A DNA stretch of 36,042 bases, taken from CAYPHA01 sp964410215. Lineage in GTDB: Bacteria > Calditrichota > Calditrichia > Calditrichales > CAYPHA01. Made by a program: the position numbers and the translations under genes. Positions within the stretch are counted from its first letter, which is position 1. Each line of letters opens with the position of its first letter. Of the stretch, positions 1-7,779 are shown piece by piece. The stretch covers positions 1 through 36,042 of the forward strand of contig CAYPHA010000043.1 of NCBI GenBank assembly GCA_964410215.1, read 5' to 3'. The notes under the pieces are model-generated. The model was given only the letters and a program-made list of their open reading frames with translations, searched no databases and was not told the DNA's origin.

Positions 1-2
1 AG

Positions 3-560
3 ATCAGAAATACGCCGGACCTGACGATGCTCGTTAACAATGCGGGCTTCGGCGTGCATGGTTCTTTTGTAAAATCAGATCCCGGACGTTTGCAGGCAAT
101 GCTGGATGTGCACCTTTCCGCCACCGTCCGGTTGACCCACGCGGCCCTCGCCGTGATGAAACCGAAAAATGAAGGCACGGTTATCAATGTCTCCTCGGTG
201 GCAGGCATCATACCCGTGGCAGGTGCCGTGTACAGCGGGACCAAATCGTTTCTGAATATCTATTCAGATATTCTGCAGAGCGAACTGTCCCATACAAACA
301 TTCGAATTCAGGCCCTGTGCCCGGGATTCACTTACAGTGAGTTTCATGACACGGAAGACTACAAGGACTGGAAACGCTCGGAGGTCCCCCGGTTCCTCTG
401 GTTAAAAGCGGAAGAAGTTGTTGACTACGCGCTTAAAATGCTTGCAAAAAACAGAATAATCGTCATTCCCGGCATGGCTTACCGGTTTATGGCCCGTTGG
501 AACACATTTTTCCGCTGGTTTGGAAGAATAATGATTTCCGGTAAACGCCGGGAAGCATGA
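3..560 (+). CDS. Short-chain dehydrogenase/reductase (SDR), 5' truncated by the window edge
   Basis: This is the C-terminal part of a classical SDR oxidoreductase. The open frame runs in from base 3, so the ATG at 27 is internal rather than the true start. About 185 residues are visible. They begin just before the NNAG motif of the Rossmann fold and include the catalytic serine region (VSSVAG) and the YSGTK (YxxxK) catalytic pair. The N-terminal TGxxxGxG cofactor motif must lie upstream. The tail is basic and aromatic (FMARWNTFFRWFGRI), as in membrane-associated SDRs of the YqjQ/DltE type. The substrate cannot be told from sequence. It ends 45 bases before the deacylase gene on the same strand. 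The family call is secure; the role is unknown. Confidence 0.9.
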   Translation: MRNTPDLTMLVNNAGFGVHGSFVKSDPGRLQAMLDVHLSATVRLTHAALAVMKPKNEGTVINVSSVAGIIPVAGAVYSGTKSFLNIYSDILQSELSHTNIRIQALCPGFTYSEFHDTEDYKDWKRSEVPRFLWLKAEEVVDYALKMLAKNRIIVIPGMAYRFMARWNTFFRWFGRIMISGKRREA

Positions 561-605
561 AATCTATATTCGGTCTCAATTCTTTTTAAATGATGGGAGT
601 ACATC

Positions 606-2282
606 ATGTCAAAATCCATATCCCGCAGAACATTTATGGGAAAAAGCGCCGTCGCTGTTCTGGGTATTTCTACCGGCTGCACATTTACACCACGTTTCGA
701 CATCATTATAAAAAACGGGCTCGTCGTTGACGGTAGCGGTGGCATGCCCGTTCAGAAAGATATCGGCATTAACGGTTCGTCAATTACAGCCATCGATGAT
801 CTGAAGAACGCCCGGGCCCGGCAGATTATCGATGCAGAGAATATGGCGGTCAGCCCTGGGTTTATCGACATTCATACCCATACCGACCTGGAACTTCTGG
901 TCAATTCAAAGGGCGAAAGTAAGGTGCGCCAGGGAGTTACAACCGAAATCGGGGGCAACTGCGGATCCTCTCCTTTTCCCCTCAATGATGCGGATTTCGA
1001 AGAATACAGAAAAAATGTCATGGACCACTATGGCATCGAAGTCGCGTGGCGGGACCTGGAAGGATTCTTTAATACACTGGAAAAGAACGGGACTTCCATT
1101 AACTTCGCCACGTTGACCGGGCACGGGGATCTGAGGAGTTACGTCGTGGGAAAAAATGATGTCGACCCCACGAGAAAACAGATGCAGGCCATGCAATCCC
1201 TGCTCAGGGAATCGATGGATCAGGGCAGCTTTGGTCTTTCCACCGGACTGGAATACGCCCCGGGCAGCTATGCTAAAACAGAAGAACTCGTCGAATTATG
1301 CCGCGTCGTATCAGAAAAAAACGGCCTGTACGCCACTCATATGCGCAGTGAAGACGATTTTGTCGAAGAAGCGGTGGACGAAGCGCTGACCATCAGCCGG
1401 GAGTCCGGCGCAATGCTCCAGATCTCGCATCTGAAAGCATGCAATCCGGCGAACTGGCATAAAACCGACCTGATACTGGAAAAGATCAGTAAAGCGCTTG
1501 ACGAAGGTATGCCGGTTATGGCCGACCGTTATCCCTACATCGCCTACGGAACCGGACTCAGCGTTTTCCTGCCCCTCTGGTCACGCCAGGGAACGACCGA
1601 TGACATTCTCGCCCGCCTTCAGAGTAAAAAAGATCTGGCGGAAATCAAATCCTATACCGAGCGTCGTGGCACCCGGATCGGAGGATGGGAAAAGGTCGTA
1701 ATAAGCTCCTGTTTTACGGAAGCGAACAAAGCCCTCGAGGGTATGTCCATCGCGGATGCCGCTGAAATGAAAAATGTGGATCCCTTCCGCTTTATTACCG
1801 GGCTGCTCGTAGAAGAACGTAACCGTGTCGGCATCGTCGGTTTTGCCATGGATGAAGGCAACCTGCAGAAGGTATTGTCTGCCCCCTTTGTCATGGTCGG
1901 ATCCGACGGCAATGCCGTTGCCCCTTATGGCAAGCTTGGCAGCGGAAAGCCGCATCCCCGTTTTTACGGTACCTTTCCCAGGGTATTGGGAAAATACGCC
2001 CGCAAGGAACACATTTTCGATCTGGCCACCGCCGTTCAGAAAATGTCGTCCATGCCGGCAAAACAGCTCGGCCTGAAAAAACGCGGTCGCATTGCCATAG
2101 ATAATTTTGCCGATATCGTCATCTTCGATCCCGCAGTAGTAACCGACAAGGCCACCTTTACCGATCCCCATCAATACCCGGAGGGTATCAGCCGTGTTCT
2201 GGTAAACGGAGTATTAACCATTGACCAGGGCAAGCATACGGGCCAGGCCGGCGGAGCTGTTTTGAGAAAGGGACAAGCCTGA
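606..2282 (+). CDS. N-acyl-D-amino-acid deacylase family amidohydrolase, Tat-exported
   Basis: The product is a 558-residue amidohydrolase of the D-aminoacylase/N-acyl-D-glutamate deacylase type. This family hydrolyses N-acylated D-amino acids to the free D-amino acid and an acid. The N-terminus (SRRTFMGK, a hydrophobic stretch, then GISTGC) combines a twin-arginine signal with a lipobox-like cysteine, so it is probably a Tat-exported lipoprotein. Metal and active-site signatures are visible: the HTHTD motif near residue 91, the GNCGSS cysteine loop typical of D-aminoacylases, ATHMRSE, QISHLK, and the late VGSDGNAV aspartate. A Shine-Dalgarno-like GGGAG precedes the ATG. The stop lies four bases before the DMT permease start, so the two are probably co-translated. 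The exact acyl substrate is unknown. Confidence 0.88.
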   Translation: MSKSISRRTFMGKSAVAVLGISTGCTFTPRFDIIIKNGLVVDGSGGMPVQKDIGINGSSITAIDDLKNARARQIIDAENMAVSPGFIDIHTHTDLELLVNSKGESKVRQGVTTEIGGNCGSSPFPLNDADFEEYRKNVMDHYGIEVAWRDLEGFFNTLEKNGTSINFATLTGHGDLRSYVVGKNDVDPTRKQMQAMQSLLRESMDQGSFGLSTGLEYAPGSYAKTEELVELCRVVSEKNGLYATHMRSEDDFVEEAVDEALTISRESGAMLQISHLKACNPANWHKTDLILEKISKALDEGMPVMADRYPYIAYGTGLSVFLPLWSRQGTTDDILARLQSKKDLAEIKSYTERRGTRIGGWEKVVISSCFTEANKALEGMSIADAAEMKNVDPFRFITGLLVEERNRVGIVGFAMDEGNLQKVLSAPFVMVGSDGNAVAPYGKLGSGKPHPRFYGTFPRVLGKYARKEHIFDLATAVQKMSSMPAKQLGLKKRGRIAIDNFADIVIFDPAVVTDKATFTDPHQYPEGISRVLVNGVLTIDQGKHTGQAGGAVLRKGQA

Positions 2283-2286
2283 GCCG

Positions 2287-3132
2287 ATGACTGCACTCTT
2301 TCTAACGATTCTCTGCTCAACCAGCATCGCGCTGATCCTCAAACAGAATGATTCCCGGGATGGCGAACCGGTTGTCCTGTTGTCGGGTAACTATTTTGTA
2401 GCTGCCCTGATCGGCGGCCTGTTCCTGATATCGGAAGAGGTTATCTATTTTTCCTATCAGACCCTCTTCTTCGGATTGTTTCTGGGATTTCTGTTCGTTA
2501 TCTCCTTCTTTGCCTTTGCCCGGGCGGTCAGAGCGGCCGGAACGGCGATGGCAACGGTCAGTTCCCGCTTGTCCGTTTTCGTTCCCGTTTTTCTCTCCAT
2601 CCTGTTTTTCCGGGAAATGCCGAGTATCTGGCAGATACTCGGATTCCTTTTCACCGGAATCACAATTATTTTATTTTACTTTTCATTACGAAATCACCGT
2701 GAAAAGCGACTGGGCTGGCCGGATTACCTCTACCTGATCGGCGTACTTGCAGGAATCGGTATTAACGATTTCTGCATGAAAGTTTTCCATCACTGGCGCG
2801 GGGAAAAGGAAAAACCGCTTTTTTTGTTCATCATTTTTCTGTCAGCATTCCTCTATACGTTGTCCTTTGTCCTGGTAAAGAGAATACAATCGGATCACGG
2901 CACTAAAATGCTGGGGGGATTGCTCGGCATTCCGAATATTTTCAGTTCCTACTTCATTCTCAGTGCACTGGCCGTGTTACCGGGTATCATTGTGTATCCC
3001 GTTACCAATATCGGTATTATTCTGCTCACCACCTTTGCCGCCTTTCTTATCTGGAAAGAACCCGTCAATAAACTGGGGCGATGGTCGCTCCTGACAGGAA
3101 TCGTATCCATTGTACTTCTGACTATAAAATAA
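2287..3132 (+). CDS. DMT/EamA-family permease
   Basis: This 281-residue, very hydrophobic protein has about ten predicted membrane segments in two repeats. The repeats end with related acidic signatures (FREMPSIWQILG near residue 107 and WKEPVNKLG near the C-terminus). That is the EamA drug/metabolite transporter pattern, whose members move small metabolites, often amino acids, across the inner membrane. The ATG is four bases after the deacylase stop, which suggests translational coupling. Its substrate may therefore be linked to acyl-D-amino-acid use, but that is inference from position only. No separate promoter was seen. Confidence 0.82.
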   Translation: MTALFLTILCSTSIALILKQNDSRDGEPVVLLSGNYFVAALIGGLFLISEEVIYFSYQTLFFGLFLGFLFVISFFAFARAVRAAGTAMATVSSRLSVFVPVFLSILFFREMPSIWQILGFLFTGITIILFYFSLRNHREKRLGWPDYLYLIGVLAGIGINDFCMKVFHHWRGEKEKPLFLFIIFLSAFLYTLSFVLVKRIQSDHGTKMLGGLLGIPNIFSSYFILSALAVLPGIIVYPVTNIGIILLTTFAAFLIWKEPVNKLGRWSLLTGIVSIVLLTIK

Positions 3133-3247
3133 CGATCCGGCCTCATGGCATATCCGGGATTGACGAAACTTTTCCGGAATATTTCGTATATTATTTTTAT
3201 TCTTACTAAACATTTACTATCCATTCATTCTATCAGGAGGAAAAAGC

Positions 3248-5146
3248 ATGCACCCTGCCAAACGCTTTCTGTATTTCTTTACACTCTTCTCGAGTCTGGC
3301 TTTACTCAGCAACCACAGCTTTGCTCAAGCACAATCGCTGAACCGGGATGACATTGACGACAAATACAAATGGAATCTGACTGATATTTATCCAAGCTGG
3401 GAAGCCTGGGAAGCGGATTTCAAAGAACTGGAAACAAAAATGGACGCCTTTGCCGCGCTGAAAGGAACCCTTAAAAACGGACCGGATGCCCTTCTGAAAG
3501 CCTTCACCATGGACGATGAACTCAGCATGATGGCCTATAAAGTGTACCGTTATCCCCAGTTCACCCGTGATGTCGATACACGTAACCAGGATGCTTCCTC
3601 CAAACTGCAGCAGGTTTCCATTCTATTTGCCAAATTCAATACGGCAACCGCCTGGTTAAATCCGGAACTTCTGGAAATCCCATGGGAAACAATGGAAACC
3701 TGGCTTGATGAGACACCCGGACTGGCACCATACCGGTTCGGCATCGAAGACCTGTACCGTCAGCAGATCCATGTGCTCGATGAAGAAAAAGAGAAGCTCC
3801 TTTCCTTCTACAGCCGTTTCGGCAGCACCCCCTCATCGATCTATCAGGAATTGTCCACTTCAGATATCAAATACCCGGAAGTAACCTTATCAGATGGTTC
3901 GGAAGTGACGATGACCCGCGGTACCTACGGAAAAGTTCTTGCGACAAACCGCAACCAGGAAGACCGCAAACATGCCTTCGAGGAACACTACGGTGTGTAT
4001 AAATCAAATGAGAATACATACGCCTCTATTTATAACGCGGTTACGCAGCGCAACTGGGCGAATGCACAGGCTCGTAACTATTCCTCCTCCCTCGAAGCAG
4101 CGCTGGAAGGCAATAACGTACCTGTTTCTGTATATGAAAACCTGATTTCTACCGTGAAGGCCAATACGGAGCCACTACAGAAATATGTCGCGCTCCGTCA
4201 AAAGGTGCTGGGACTGGATGAATACCACCTGTATGACGGCGCCATCAGCCTGGTCGATATTGATAAAACCTATCCCTATGAAGAAGCCCAGGATTGGGTA
4301 CTGGCATCCGTGGACCCGCTTGGTAAAACGTATAAGAAAAAGCTGGCCAAAGCGCTGGAGGGCGGCTGGATCGATGTATTCGAAAATACCGGTAAACGTC
4401 CCGGCGCATACAGCGCGGGTGTTTATGGGGTACATCCCTACATGCTGATGAATTACAATGAAACACTGGATAATGTGTTTACCCTTGCGCATGAACTGGG
4501 ACATACCATGCACACCACCCTTTCCAATGAGAATCAACCCTTTGCCACGCATGGCTATACCATATTCGTGGCAGAAGTGGCGTCGACCCTTAATGAACGG
4601 TTACTTCTGGATTATATGCTGAGTAAAACGGATGATCCCAAAGAGCGTGTCAATCTGTTGCAGCAGGCGATCGATAATATCGTCGGCACCTTCTACGCAC
4701 AGGTGATGTTCGCGGATTTCGAGCTTCAGGTCCACCGCCTGGTTGAACAGGGACAGCCGATTACCGCATCAACACTGAACCAGATTTTCCGGCAGCTCTA
4801 CACGGCCTATTACGGAGATGAACTGGTATTCGATGATCTGTATGAAGTGGTCTGGTCGCGCATCTCTCATTTCTATCAGGTACCGTTCTATGTGTATCAA
4901 TACGCCACCTGTTTTGCCTCTTCAGCCCAGCTTTATTCAAATATAACAAAGGGAACGGAACAGGAAAAACAGGAAGCACTCGAAAAATATATCACTCTTC
5001 TCAAATCCGGAGGCAATGATTATCCGATGGAACAGCTCAAAAAGGCCGGTGTTGATCTGACACAGGAAGAACCGGTTCTTGCCATTACACAGCAGCTTGA
5101 GAATATGGTCGATCAGTTGGAATCGGAATTGGAAAAAATAAATTAA
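3248..5146 (+). CDS. pepF: Oligoendopeptidase F (M3B metallopeptidase), exported form
   Basis: The product is a 632-residue zinc endopeptidase of family M3B, which cuts short peptides. It opens with a Sec signal peptide ending near SFAQA, so unlike the cytosolic Firmicutes enzyme it is probably periplasmic or secreted. The body starts with the typical KYKWNLTDIYPSWEAWE stretch. The zinc site is AHELGHTMH (HExxH) near residue 416, with the glutamate of the following FVAEVAST as probable third ligand. A perfect AGGAGG site sits seven bases before the ATG. The gene stands alone between the DMT gene and a strong terminator. The length matches the family. The symbol is by family; the exact peptide specificity is unknown. 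Confidence 0.93.
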   Translation: MHPAKRFLYFFTLFSSLALLSNHSFAQAQSLNRDDIDDKYKWNLTDIYPSWEAWEADFKELETKMDAFAALKGTLKNGPDALLKAFTMDDELSMMAYKVYRYPQFTRDVDTRNQDASSKLQQVSILFAKFNTATAWLNPELLEIPWETMETWLDETPGLAPYRFGIEDLYRQQIHVLDEEKEKLLSFYSRFGSTPSSIYQELSTSDIKYPEVTLSDGSEVTMTRGTYGKVLATNRNQEDRKHAFEEHYGVYKSNENTYASIYNAVTQRNWANAQARNYSSSLEAALEGNNVPVSVYENLISTVKANTEPLQKYVALRQKVLGLDEYHLYDGAISLVDIDKTYPYEEAQDWVLASVDPLGKTYKKKLAKALEGGWIDVFENTGKRPGAYSAGVYGVHPYMLMNYNETLDNVFTLAHELGHTMHTTLSNENQPFATHGYTIFVAEVASTLNERLLLDYMLSKTDDPKERVNLLQQAIDNIVGTFYAQVMFADFELQVHRLVEQGQPITASTLNQIFRQLYTAYYGDELVFDDLYEVVWSRISHFYQVPFYVYQYATCFASSAQLYSNITKGTEQEKQEALEKYITLLKSGGNDYPMEQLKKAGVDLTQEEPVLAITQQLENMVDQLESELEKIN

Positions 5147-5162
5147 CCGTTACTATCGTCTT

Positions 5163-5195
5163 GCCCTCCTCCCTTCCGAAGGGAGGAGGGCTTTT
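5163..5195 (+). terminator. Rho-independent terminator of pepF
   Basis: An 11-bp perfect GC-rich stem (GCCCTCCTCCC / GGGAGGAGGGC at 5163-5173 and 5181-5191) with a 7-base loop is followed by four T residues, 17 bases after the pepF stop codon. This is the strongest terminator in the window. Confidence 0.9.
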
Positions 5196-5352
5196 AACCA
5201 CGATACGTTCGCATACCACCGCTCAATAACTCCACACCCGCCCACCGGATGGGGCCTGACAGATTTCCCCGTATGACATCTTCCCGCATGAGAAGCGATG
5301 TAATCAGGAAACGGCAAGCTAAAATTAAAATATAAAAAATTTCCTGATAAAA

Positions 5353-5381
5353 TTGGTTTTCCATGAATTTTTTCGTATAAT
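5353..5381 (+). promoter_or_regulatory. Candidate promoter for the SPFH gene
   Basis: TTGGTT at 5353-5358 and a perfect TATAAT at 5376-5381 are separated by 17 bases, a sigma70-like arrangement about 48 bases before the SPFH start. The AAGGAG ribosome site is at 5415-5420. The -35 box is poor, so this rests mainly on the -10 box and spacing. Confidence 0.4.
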
Positions 5382-5428
5382 TGGATGTATATCATTTTGA
5401 TATCATTATAATATAAGGAGAGAATGCA

Positions 5429-6313
5429 ATGGTACAGGAAAAAGTAAAACACCAGTACAATGGCTGGCTGGCACTTCTGTTGTTAATTGTTCTGTTGGCT
5501 GTCATTGTAACCCTATTCATCTATGGAATTCAGGTCGTCCAGTTTAGCCTGGCTGCCGGACTCGTCCTGCTTATCGGTTCCAGCCTGGCCCTGGCTGTGA
5601 ACGTTATTCTTTTTACCGGCCTTTTCACGCTGGAACCGAATGAAGCCATGGTTTTGCTTCTGTTCGGAAAATATATGGGGACGGAAAAGAAAAGCGGTTT
5701 TCTCTGGGCCAATCCCCTCTACACGCGAAAACGCGTCTCCCTTCGTGCCCGTAATTTCGACAGTGACAAATTAAAAGTAAACGACAAAAAGGGTAATCCG
5801 ATTGAAATTTCCACCGTTGTGGTCTGGAAAGTTGAGAACACGGCTCAGGCATTTTTTGAAGTTGACAACTTCCTCGAATTTGTCCATGTCCAGTCCGAAT
5901 CCGCCCTGCGCCATATGGCCAGCCACTATGCCTATGATGACTCAGAAGGCGAAACGGTAAGCCTGCGTTCTTCCCTCGATGAGGTTTCCGACGCGTTGGG
6001 AAAAGAGATACAGGATCGTGTCAAAGCGGCCGGCGTGACTGTTCTGGAAGCGCGGATCAACCACCTGGCCTATGCCCAGGAAATCGCCGGCGCCATGCTG
6101 CAGCGCCAGCAGGCGGAAGCGATTATTGAAGCACGGCAGAAAATTGTTGACGGAGCGGTTGGAATGGTTCAGATGGCCCTGGGCCGTCTGAAGGACGAGA
6201 ATGTTCTCGATCTGGATGAAGAACGAAAAGCCAATATGGTCAGCAACCTGATGGTTGTGCTCTGCTCGGACAAAGCCACCACACCCATCGTCAATGCCGG
6301 CTCGTTGTATTGA
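5429..6313 (+). CDS. SPFH (band 7/stomatin/prohibitin-like) membrane protein
   Basis: The 294-residue product has two hydrophobic segments (about residues 12-34 and 38-65), then an SPFH domain. The domain begins at LEPNEAMVLLLFGKYMGTE, includes the core WKVENTAQAFFEVDNF, and ends in a helical region with VTVLEARINHLAYAQEIAGA and the repeated QRQQAEAIIEARQ. SPFH proteins form large membrane-associated oligomers that organise membrane domains and often act with proteases. The start is well supported by AAGGAG at 5415-5420. The next gene on the strand is a small RHH protein, an arrangement I recall from other bacteria; the two are now separated by a palindromic element. Confidence 0.9.
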   Translation: MVQEKVKHQYNGWLALLLLIVLLAVIVTLFIYGIQVVQFSLAAGLVLLIGSSLALAVNVILFTGLFTLEPNEAMVLLLFGKYMGTEKKSGFLWANPLYTRKRVSLRARNFDSDKLKVNDKKGNPIEISTVVVWKVENTAQAFFEVDNFLEFVHVQSESALRHMASHYAYDDSEGETVSLRSSLDEVSDALGKEIQDRVKAAGVTVLEARINHLAYAQEIAGAMLQRQQAEAIIEARQKIVDGAVGMVQMALGRLKDENVLDLDEERKANMVSNLMVVLCSDKATTPIVNAGSLY

Positions 6314-6328
6314 GAGAGGAGAAGGAAC

Positions 6329-6459
6329 TTACCACCAGGACACAAAGAGCACGAAAGGATACAAAATAAAAAGTAAAAAATACAAAATAAATATTAGATC
6401 ACAGAAATTACTTTATTTTTATCTTCGTGTATTTTGTGTTCTTAGCGCCTTTGTGGTAA
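6329..6459. repeat. 131-bp palindromic MITE/REP-like element
   Basis: The termini TTACCAC (6329-6335) and GTGGTAA (6453-6459) are exact inverted repeats. Extending inward, 21 of the first 28 positions are complementary and three more could form G-U pairs. The arms resemble the dispersed ACCACAAAGGCACnAAGAACAC-type repeat seen in many environmental bacterial genomes, whose chance translation gives strings like HQDTKSTKG and LRVFCVLSAFVV (as here). The centre is AT-rich and shows no coding signal. No transposase is present, so it would be non-autonomous. No clear target-site duplication was seen. Confidence 0.7.
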
Positions 6460-6465
6460 ATGATT

Positions 6466-6639
6466 ATGAGTAACAAGAAATCCATCTTACTGCGTATTAA
6501 TCCGGAGTTGTGGAATGAATTGAACCGGTGGGCTCAGGATGAACTGCGCAGTGTAAATGCCCAGATTGAGTACATATTGAGGGAATCTGTCAGAAAACGA
6601 AAAAGCGGCCTGCCTGACAAAAACCCATCTGATTCATAA
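6466..6639 (+). CDS. Small Arc-type ribbon-helix-helix DNA-binding protein
   Basis: This is a short gene of 57 residues. Its product begins MSNKKSILLRINPELWNELN and continues RWAQDELRSVNAQIEYILRE before a basic, polar tail. The beta-strand (SILLRINPEL) followed by two helices, with RSVNAQIEYILRE as the second, is the Arc/MetJ-type RHH fold that binds DNA as a dimer. It lies directly downstream of the SPFH gene and ends before a terminator. The start could be ATG 6466 or the in-frame ATG 6460 (M-I-M-S). No Shine-Dalgarno lies directly upstream because the palindromic element intervenes; an AGGAGAAGG remains at 6317-6325. It may autoregulate the locus, which is inference. Confidence 0.85.
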   Translation: MSNKKSILLRINPELWNELNRWAQDELRSVNAQIEYILRESVRKRKSGLPDKNPSDS

Positions 6640-6642
6640 GCG

Positions 6643-6676
6643 GAGATGGCTTTAAACAGCCATCTCTTCTCTTTTT
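6643..6676 (+). terminator. Rho-independent terminator after the RHH gene
   Basis: A 9-bp perfect stem GAGATGGCT / AGCCATCTC (6643-6651 and 6658-6666) with a 6-base loop is followed by the T-rich TTCTCTTTTT. It lies four bases after the RHH stop and just before the convergent outer-membrane gene. The T-tract is only on the plus-strand side. Confidence 0.85.
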
Positions 6677-6680
6677 CAGT

Positions 6681-7769
6681 CTAAAACGCTTCCATAATAT
6701 CCATATCGATTGTCATATCATTTTCGCCGAAACCGATATCAAAGCGCAGGTTCAGTTTTTTCTCCGGAATCAGAGCGACCCGGAATCCGAATCCGGATGT
6801 CAGGTTATACTGCCTGATTGACAATCCGTCCGGATGTTCCGAAACCTGTCCGGCACTGGCAAATCCAATAATTCCCATCCTCCGGAACATCGGGGAACGG
6901 TATTCGAGTTGGAAGGCATGCAGGTTTTTTCCCAGAATTTTATTTTCCTGATACCCCCGTAAATAATCACCGACCGTTTTCATCACCTGGAAGGGGACTT
7001 CATCATTATACTGCCAGGCGACACTCTGTATGGCAATGACATGGCCCGGAAGAATCGAAACATAATAACGCAAATCCGCCAGATAGGACTGAAAGTGATA
7101 ATCACTGCCCAGGCTGCTTCCATAATAATTCATTTTTAATTGATGATACCCTCCGGATTCCGGAAATATATTGTCATTTCTCGAGTCCCAGCTCGCACTC
7201 AGCCCGACTCCGGGAAACGTCCCTCCGGCAACACCATCCGGTGCCGTGGTTTCCAGAATACCTTCCGCCTCAAATTCAGAGATAGAATGATGACCAAGCA
7301 GAAAATGAACACCGAGATATAACCGGGGCGTAAAAGCCTTTTCGGCAGTCAGATCGATATTCAGCTCCCTGCTGGTATATTCTTCCTCCGGTATTTGTTT
7401 CGTTCCGTTACCAAACCCGTAGAAAAGCGTCGGCCAGAACCGGTACTCCATTTCTCCGGAAAACTTATACGTATCATTCCGTATATAAATTTCGGGTTTT
7501 AATTCGAGCAGGTATTGTTTTTTCAGCGTATAGAAACCGAAAGCGAGTATGGAGGAGGCCTTTTTTGAATACCAGGGCTGATGCACATACTGGTCCATAA
7601 CGCCAACAGCCAGGCTGGTTTCGTCGGAATAGAACATAAACGGCAGAATAGCGTTTTTACGGAGTGTTTCCCTGTCGCCGGAGGCCGTATCGGGCGGCAC
7701 CATTGCTTCTGCCTTCAGACCGACTGAAACGGACAAAATAAAAAAGAGTATGCTGGTTAATCGTGTCAT
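6681..7769 (-). CDS. Outer-membrane beta-barrel protein, BamA/TamA surface-antigen-like
   Basis: The 362-residue product has a Sec signal peptide (about residues 1-22, ending LKAEA). The mature part is rich in alternating aromatic and polar strands, as expected for a beta-barrel. Recognisable pieces are LGVHFLLGHHSI, GVGLSASWDSRNDNIFPESGGYH, GDYLRGYQENKILG and RFDIGFGEND. The DSRxxxxxPxxG and RGY signatures are those of the Omp85/D15 barrel (PF01103 type). POTRA repeats are absent, so this is a barrel-only relative rather than BamA itself. It ends in phenylalanine, as outer-membrane barrels usually do. It starts ten bases after the dehydrogenase stop and is probably co-transcribed with it. 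The role is unknown. Confidence 0.8.
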   Translation of the reverse strand: MTRLTSILFFILSVSVGLKAEAMVPPDTASGDRETLRKNAILPFMFYSDETSLAVGVMDQYVHQPWYSKKASSILAFGFYTLKKQYLLELKPEIYIRNDTYKFSGEMEYRFWPTLFYGFGNGTKQIPEEEYTSRELNIDLTAEKAFTPRLYLGVHFLLGHHSISEFEAEGILETTAPDGVAGGTFPGVGLSASWDSRNDNIFPESGGYHQLKMNYYGSSLGSDYHFQSYLADLRYYVSILPGHVIAIQSVAWQYNDEVPFQVMKTVGDYLRGYQENKILGKNLHAFQLEYRSPMFRRMGIIGFASAGQVSEHPDGLSIRQYNLTSGFGFRVALIPEKKLNLRFDIGFGENDMTIDMDIMEAF

Positions 7770-7779
7770 TATTATCCTT

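Noticed and set aside
5407..5412. Second TATAAT before the SPFH gene
   Set aside because: A transcript from it would start at or within the AAGGAG ribosome site, and the nearest TTG box is 20 bases away; the upstream TATAAT fits better.
5153..5452. 99-codon minus-strand open frame in the pepF-SPFH gap
   Set aside because: It begins inside the SPFH gene on the opposite strand and runs into the pepF terminator. The translation has no recognisable domain and looks like chance non-coding sequence.
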